From contig NZ_BJDZ01000003.1 in the NCBI RefSeq assembly GCF_005405405.1, forward strand, positions 62,001-126,000: a DNA stretch of 64,000 nucleotides, given 5' to 3'. Both the position numbers and the translations under genes were made by a program. Positions 59,935 through 64,000 of this stretch are shown here, in pieces. This DNA is from Lactiplantibacillus plajomi. Its GTDB lineage: Bacteria; Bacillota; Bacilli; Lactobacillales; Lactobacillaceae. The notes under the pieces are model-generated. The model searched no databases and was not told the origin of the DNA. It saw only the letters and a list, made by a program, of their open reading frames with translations. Numbering within the stretch: position 1 is the stretch's first letter; every line of letters begins with the position of its first letter.

Positions 59935-60579
59935 TTAAGCGTAAAACCGACTAAACGCGGTCTCTAAATCGTCCATCCCATTTTTGACGGCTTGGTCAAC
60001 ATCAACGCCCTGGGTCTGGGTGCCTTGGATCCGCACCATTTCAAAGGCGTCAAAGCCCATGATTTCGCGGAACATCTTGTCGAGGTACAGCCGTGAGAAT
60101 TCCATCGGGGTGTAACGGTCGTCACGGGTATAGACCGAGCCGCTCGCCTGCAATAACATCACCCGGTAGTCGTCGGTCATCAACCCGACCGACCCGTTTT
60201 CCGTGTAACGGAAGGTTTCACGGGCCACGAGGATGTTATCCACGTAATCCTTCATTTTCGCCGTCACGTTAAAGTTATGCAAGGGGCTGGCAATGACAAT
60301 CCGATGGTGGCTCTTAAATTGTTCTAACAACTGGTGATTACGCGCCAACGCATGTTGCTGACTCGGGGTCAAACTCACGTGAGCGGCTTGGTTATTCCAA
60401 GCCCCCAGTAACTCGGTTAGCGTCAATTGGGGAATTTCGGTATCGTACAAGTTCAACACGTCAACGGTGTCATTGGGAAACGCCGCCCGAAACTTAGCCA
60501 AAAAGGCTTGTTCTAATTGCACGGAATAGTGGGCTGCATTGCGGAAATCTGGGTGCGCATTAATCAGTAATGTTTTCAT
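59935..60579 (-). CDS. FMN-dependent NADH:quinone reductase / azoreductase-like flavoprotein
   Basis: 214 residues, flavodoxin-like fold. MKTLLINAHPDFRNAAHYSVQLEQAF and IVIASPLHNFNVTAKMKDYVDNILVARETFRY mark the AzoR/NQO family with FMN-binding PxxNF. It reduces quinones, azo or nitro compounds with NAD(P)H, limiting one-electron redox stress. ATG at 60579 follows GAGG at suitable spacing. It is divergent from a WYL-domain regulator that probably controls it. Confidence 0.9.
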   Translation of the reverse strand: MKTLLINAHPDFRNAAHYSVQLEQAFLAKFRAAFPNDTVDVLNLYDTEIPQLTLTELLGAWNNQAAHVSLTPSQQHALARNHQLLEQFKSHHRIVIASPLHNFNVTAKMKDYVDNILVARETFRYTENGSVGLMTDDYRVMLLQASGSVYTRDDRYTPMEFSRLYLDKMFREIMGFDAFEMVRIQGTQTQGVDVDQAVKNGMDDLETAFSRFYA

Positions 60580-60669
60580 AAATAATAACCTCATTTCTTT
60601 TTACAAGTTATATAATAAGGCTTAAAGGTGCCAACTAACGACACCATTAAAAAACGAGGTAATTTTAAT

Positions 60670-61599
60670 ATGGAACGTTCCGAACGTCTGAATCAAGAAC
60701 TCATCTTTTTAAGTTACAAAACCGTGTTTCACTTGCAAGATCTCATGCAGACGTTTCACATTTCCAAGCGCACCGCCCTGCGTGACATCGCTTCGCTGGA
60801 GCAACTCGGACTGGCCTTTTACGTTGAACCGGGCCGCTACGGCGGTTACCACCTGACGAAGCGCCAACTCTGGGCCCCGGTTTTACTGAACTTAGCTGAA
60901 ATCAACGCCCTCTTCTTTGCCATTAAGGCGCTGAGCCTGCTATCGGCAACCCCGTTCGAAAAGGCCTACCCGCCAATTTATCAAAAACTAATGGCGAGTT
61001 TACCCTTAAAAGAACAGCAGCACGTCCGGCGCCTCCAGGAAGTCGTCAACTACTACACCATCCCGAACTTGGACGGCCCGCGCTTTTTACCAGAACTCCT
61101 GAGCGCCATTTTAGATGAAACCGTGGTCGCCATCGAACTGGACCAAGTTAATAACCAGTCCTACCAACTTTTCGACCTACTTTACCGTAACGGCGTTTGG
61201 TTTTTCAGCGGCGTCGCCTTAGCTGACCAGGCGTGGGTCATCATCCGTTGTGACCGGGTCACCGCCATCACCACGACCGCCGCAACCCCGCGCTACACCC
61301 ACGCCGACCTGCAACAACGCCAGCGCACTTATGACCGCGACCACCATAACGTCGCCTACGAATGTACCCTAACACCGCAGGGCCGCGAAATGGTCGAACG
61401 CAATAACTACCCCAACATGCATTTAAAACGGGTGAACGGTCAAGACTACCTTTATGGTGGCTATAACCAGGACGAGTACGATTACATGATTCAATACTTA
61501 CTTGGCCTGGGCACCAACGTTAAGATTAACTATCCGCACGCACTCCAACGGGGCTACCTCGCTGCCATCGAGCGCATTAAAAAGATGTATGCTAACTAA
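60670..61599 (+). CDS. WYL-domain transcriptional regulator (YafY/DeoR-type HTH)
   Basis: 309 residues. N-terminal HTH_11/DeoR-like domain (about 1-55, KTVFHLQDLMQTFHISKRTALRDIASLEQLG), then a WYL ligand-binding region around 130-215 (VVAIELDQVNNQSYQLFDLLYRNGVWFFSGV). WYL proteins sense small molecules or nucleic-acid ligands. ATG at 60670 follows CGAGGT. The 90-base divergent gap to the azoreductase suggests autoregulated pair control. Confidence 0.88.
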   Translation: MERSERLNQELIFLSYKTVFHLQDLMQTFHISKRTALRDIASLEQLGLAFYVEPGRYGGYHLTKRQLWAPVLLNLAEINALFFAIKALSLLSATPFEKAYPPIYQKLMASLPLKEQQHVRRLQEVVNYYTIPNLDGPRFLPELLSAILDETVVAIELDQVNNQSYQLFDLLYRNGVWFFSGVALADQAWVIIRCDRVTAITTTAATPRYTHADLQQRQRTYDRDHHNVAYECTLTPQGREMVERNNYPNMHLKRVNGQDYLYGGYNQDEYDYMIQYLLGLGTNVKINYPHALQRGYLAAIERIKKMYAN

Positions 61600-61634
61600 A
61601 AAAAGACTGCTAGGTTTGCGCCTAGTAGTCTTTT
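61600..61634 (+). terminator. Intrinsic terminator after WYL regulator
   Basis: AAAAAGACTGCTAGG / CCTAGTAGTCTTTTT stem with a TTTGCG loop. Confidence 0.88.
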
Positions 61635-61660
61635 TAGCTGTGTTCAGCTTTCTAAACAAT

Positions 61661-62332
61661 TTAATTATCAGCGGTAATGTAATCTAAAATATGGAACAGC
61701 GCGCGCTGATTGGCGGCCAACACCGGCATCGTCAAAATATCGGCTGCCGTTTGGTTGAGTTGCGACCCCTGAATATAGGGGTAGTCGTTTACGACCATTT
61801 CCCGGACGTTGTTGGCCCGGGGTTCCAAGTGAAATTGCAGGCCCACAATCCGGTGATCCAAGACAAAGCCCTGGTTGGTCACCCGCTCGCTTGCAAAGAG
61901 TAGCTGGGCCGCCGTGGGAACTTCAAACATTTCTTCGTGCCAGTGGAGCACCGTCAGTTCGGCTGGAATACCCGGAATAACCGTACTTTGTCGATAAACC
62001 GGCGCCCAGCCGACTTCCTTAGCGGGCGCCTTGGTCACTTCGTAGCCCAACGTTTTACTGATTTGCTGAGCACCAAAACAGGCCCCAAACATCGGTACCG
62101 CCCGACTACGTAACGTCTGGATCAGCGTCCGTTCCTGCTTGATCCACGGTTGGGCGTCGTTCGGACTCATCGGCCCACCTAAAATCACCAACATGTCGGT
62201 TTCGTCGGCGTTCGGTAAGTGACCAAATTGGTACGGGTGGTAAGTCACCATTGGATGGCCGTGGGCGTTTGCCCAGTCTTCAATCATACCCGGTCCTTCG
62301 TTGGGGGTGTGTTGCAAAACATTTATACGCAT
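61661..62332 (-). CDS. Class I glutamine amidotransferase (GMP synthase-like GATase)
   Basis: 223 residues. Nucleophile Cys in MFGACFGAQQISKTLG (near 84), HWHEEMFEVP, and His-Glu in GLQFHLEP near 166-170. The family hydrolyses glutamine, or acts on gamma-glutamyl compounds, without a fused synthase domain. Start MRINVLQHTPNEGPGMIEDWA is typical of stand-alone members. Role unknown. ATG follows AAAGGA. Monocistronic. Confidence 0.9.
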   Translation of the reverse strand: MRINVLQHTPNEGPGMIEDWANAHGHPMVTYHPYQFGHLPNADETDMLVILGGPMSPNDAQPWIKQERTLIQTLRSRAVPMFGACFGAQQISKTLGYEVTKAPAKEVGWAPVYRQSTVIPGIPAELTVLHWHEEMFEVPTAAQLLFASERVTNQGFVLDHRIVGLQFHLEPRANNVREMVVNDYPYIQGSQLNQTAADILTMPVLAANQRALFHILDYITADN

Positions 62333-62421
62333 AAGCTATCCTTTCATCAACGGCAATGTTTCGAATGGGTATCGCCTGCAAGTCCCCAGAATGGGGCTAT
62401 TATAGCACGAATCCGCCCGAT

Positions 62422-62437
62422 TGTTTCACGTGACACA
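62422..62437. promoter_or_regulatory. Near-parS site (one mismatch)
   Basis: TGTTTCACGTGACACA differs from the exact parS sites of this window at one position (A to C in the right arm). It is intergenic between divergent genes, 86 bases before the monooxygenase gene. Probably a weaker ParB site. Confidence 0.65.
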
Positions 62438-62522
62438 ATCAAATTAAAAAGCTATTAGAGCCCCTATTGTTTCCGCTTACAGCGTGATATAGTGAATTTA
62501 ATAACAATAGGGGGATGGTTAC

Positions 62523-63935
62523 ATGCACACGATCGAACAACTGAACGACGGCCGCAACGTTTTTCTGAACGGCCAACGGGTCAACGTTGCCGACGTCCCG
62601 ATTTTCCGCAAAACGTTGGCGCTAAATAACCGCTACTACGACTTACAAAAATCCAATCCAGCCGTACATACTTACCAAGAGAACGGCCGGACTTACGACA
62701 TTGCGTTTAAAGTACCCCGCACCGTCGACGACTTACGCCAAAAGCATCAAGCTTACCAAGAAATTGCGCAAAGTAATTACGGGATGCTTGGGCGAACCCC
62801 GGACTTTTTAAACACGGCGATGGCGGTCCTGGCTGAACGCAGTGCTTTTTTAGGCCATAACCAGTACACCGACTTCGGTGAAAACGCCAAGCACTACGCC
62901 CAGTGGATCAAGGAAAACGACATTTTCATCAGCCACGCCTTACAAAACCCGGCTCTGGACCGCACCAAGGCGATCAACGCCATTCCGTCCGGGTACGCCG
63001 GCGTGCACGTTTTGGAACGCAACGACCGCGGAATCGTCGTTTCCGGCGCAAAAATGGTGAATACAATGGCACCGATTGCCGATGATTTGCTGGTCTTCAA
63101 TCCACCGGAATTACTACTGGAAAAGGGCGACACCAGTTACGCAGTCGCCTTTGCCACCCCGTTGAACACCCCCGGCATCAAGGTTATCTGCCGGAAACTG
63201 CTCGACCACCCCGGCTACACCGAGGACGATTACCCGTTGAGTAACGCGTTGGACGAAATCGACGCCTACATCGTCTTCGACCACGCCTTCATTCCGTGGG
63301 AAAAAGTATTCGTGGAAAACGACGTTGAGATGAGCAACCGCTTCTTCATTGAATCCGGCATGTTCATCCACACCTCCCACCAAGACGAAGTTCGCGGCAT
63401 TACTAAGTTAGAGTTCGCCACTAGCCTGGCCATCCGTACGGCGAAACTCCTCGGCCTCGACGGCTTTTTAGGCGTTCAGGAAAAGCTCGGCCGCCTGACC
63501 GATAACTTGGAACTGATCAAGGGCACGATTAGCCGGTCAGAAACGGAAGGCCACCTCGACGAATTCGGGATCTACACCCCGAGTGAACAGGCGTTACTCG
63601 CCGTACGGTCAACGTTACCGGAATATTTTGAAACGGCTATGAAAGCGGCCCAACATTTTTCGGCCGGTTCGGCAGTCGGGGTGCCCGGCTGGGCCGAATT
63701 TAGCGGCGAAAACGGGCCAATTCTTGAACGGGCACTCGCAACCGACCGGGCTACCGCTCAGGAACGGGCCAAGTTACTCAACCTGGTCTTCGACTTAACG
63801 ACCGCCGGCTTTGGTCAGCGACAACTAATGTACGAGTACTACCACGGCGGCGACCCGATGCGGATTCGCTCCATGCACTACCCGCACGAGGACTTAACGG
63901 ACGGCAACGCGATGTTAGACCGCCTCCTTAAATAA
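62523..63935 (+). CDS. HpaB-family flavin-dependent aromatic hydroxylase
   Basis: 470 residues. 4-hydroxyphenylacetate 3-monooxygenase large-subunit family: SGYAGVHVLERNDRGIVVSGAKMVNTMAPIADDLLVF, FDHAFIPWEKVFVEND and the C-terminal region with LPEYFETAMKAAQHFSAGSAVGVPG. These enzymes use FADH2 and O2 to hydroxylate phenols, taking FADH2 from a small reductase (HpaC). No HpaC is visible within the window. An anaerobic 4-hydroxybutyryl-CoA dehydratase role is unlikely: the 4Fe-4S cysteine set is not visible. ATG follows AGGGGG. Confidence 0.86.
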   Translation: MHTIEQLNDGRNVFLNGQRVNVADVPIFRKTLALNNRYYDLQKSNPAVHTYQENGRTYDIAFKVPRTVDDLRQKHQAYQEIAQSNYGMLGRTPDFLNTAMAVLAERSAFLGHNQYTDFGENAKHYAQWIKENDIFISHALQNPALDRTKAINAIPSGYAGVHVLERNDRGIVVSGAKMVNTMAPIADDLLVFNPPELLLEKGDTSYAVAFATPLNTPGIKVICRKLLDHPGYTEDDYPLSNALDEIDAYIVFDHAFIPWEKVFVENDVEMSNRFFIESGMFIHTSHQDEVRGITKLEFATSLAIRTAKLLGLDGFLGVQEKLGRLTDNLELIKGTISRSETEGHLDEFGIYTPSEQALLAVRSTLPEYFETAMKAAQHFSAGSAVGVPGWAEFSGENGPILERALATDRATAQERAKLLNLVFDLTTAGFGQRQLMYEYYHGGDPMRIRSMHYPHEDLTDGNAMLDRLLK

Positions 63936-63954
63936 TCTGAATTAAGACTTAACT

Positions 63955-64000
63955 TGAACGGCCACCTTGTTCAACTTTTAGTGAACAAGGTGGCCGTTCA
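63955..64000 (+). terminator. Intrinsic terminator after HpaB-type gene
   Basis: Perfect 19-base stem (TGAACGGCCACCTTGTTCA and its complement) with an eight-base loop, reaching the right edge; any T tract lies outside. Confidence 0.75.

Noticed and set aside
62473-62486. TGTTTCCGCTTACA as a cre site before the HpaB-type gene
   Set aside because: The conserved AA of the left half is TT and the central G is lost; too weak to report as an operator.

Overview
The window looks like an origin-proximal piece of a Lactobacillaceae chromosome, most likely Lactiplantibacillus (L. plantarum group). The best evidence is the nickel-pincer lactate racemase locus, split as in L. plantarum into larA-B-C1-C2-D-E on one strand and larR-MN-Q-O on the other. 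Catalytic residues fall at the published L. plantarum numbers (LarA K184, H108, H174, H200; LarE C176). A thiMDE-transporter operon lies next to it. Three perfect parS sites, one near-parS and three Noc-type sites agree with an ori-proximal position. By eye the base composition is near half GC, with the cas block clearly more AT-rich. I saw no rRNA, tRNA or insertion sequence.

Layout. 1-6.6 kb: truncated oleate hydratase, YczE-type membrane protein, nucleoside deoxyribosyltransferase, aldo/keto reductase, a 38-residue membrane peptide, an MdtG-like efflux pump and a degenerate GH1 protein. 6.7-10.9 kb: Hsp20 with CIRCE and a CtsR-like box, a PspC protein, a P-type ATPase broken by an internal deletion, and a small FMN-binding protein. 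11.0-22.5 kb: an eight-gene minus-strand operon (OFA-type transporter, acyl-CoA dehydrogenase, class III CoA-transferase, second acyl-CoA dehydrogenase, EtfB, EtfA, acyl-CoA ligase, hotdog thioesterase), divergent from a LysR regulator and a GlcD/LctD-type FAD 2-hydroxyacid dehydrogenase. 22.6-30.1 kb: a type II-A CRISPR-Cas locus with 19 near-identical repeats plus one degenerate repeat, and csn2, cas2, cas1, tracrRNA and cas9. 30.1-37.8 kb: metabolic genes, an amino-acid permease, a HIRAN-domain protein and a soluble fumarate-reductase-like flavoprotein. 37.9-41.6 kb: thiamine salvage under a TPP riboswitch. 42.7-51.4 kb: lar locus. 51.5-64 kb: PNPOx-like protein, YaaA, prolyl aminopeptidase, a 51-residue membrane protein, MATE pump, zinc-ribbon protein, EamA transporter, TetM-like GTPase, a structured intergenic element, azoreductase with a divergent WYL regulator, GATase-1 and an HpaB-type flavin monooxygenase.

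How genes may work together. The lar genes import nickel, build the NPN cofactor and interconvert L- and D-lactate. The GlcD-type dehydrogenase could oxidise a 2-hydroxyacid such as D-lactate, and EtfAB could pass electrons to the two acyl-CoA dehydrogenases. The operon has CoA activation, CoA exchange and a transporter, but no hydratase, hydroxyacyl-CoA dehydrogenase or thiolase. It therefore looks like a one-step saturation or desaturation module rather than beta-oxidation. I infer a CoA-linked enoate electron sink comparable in logic to the carnitine cai/fix system; this is the most interesting candidate system here. The substrate cannot be read from the sequence.
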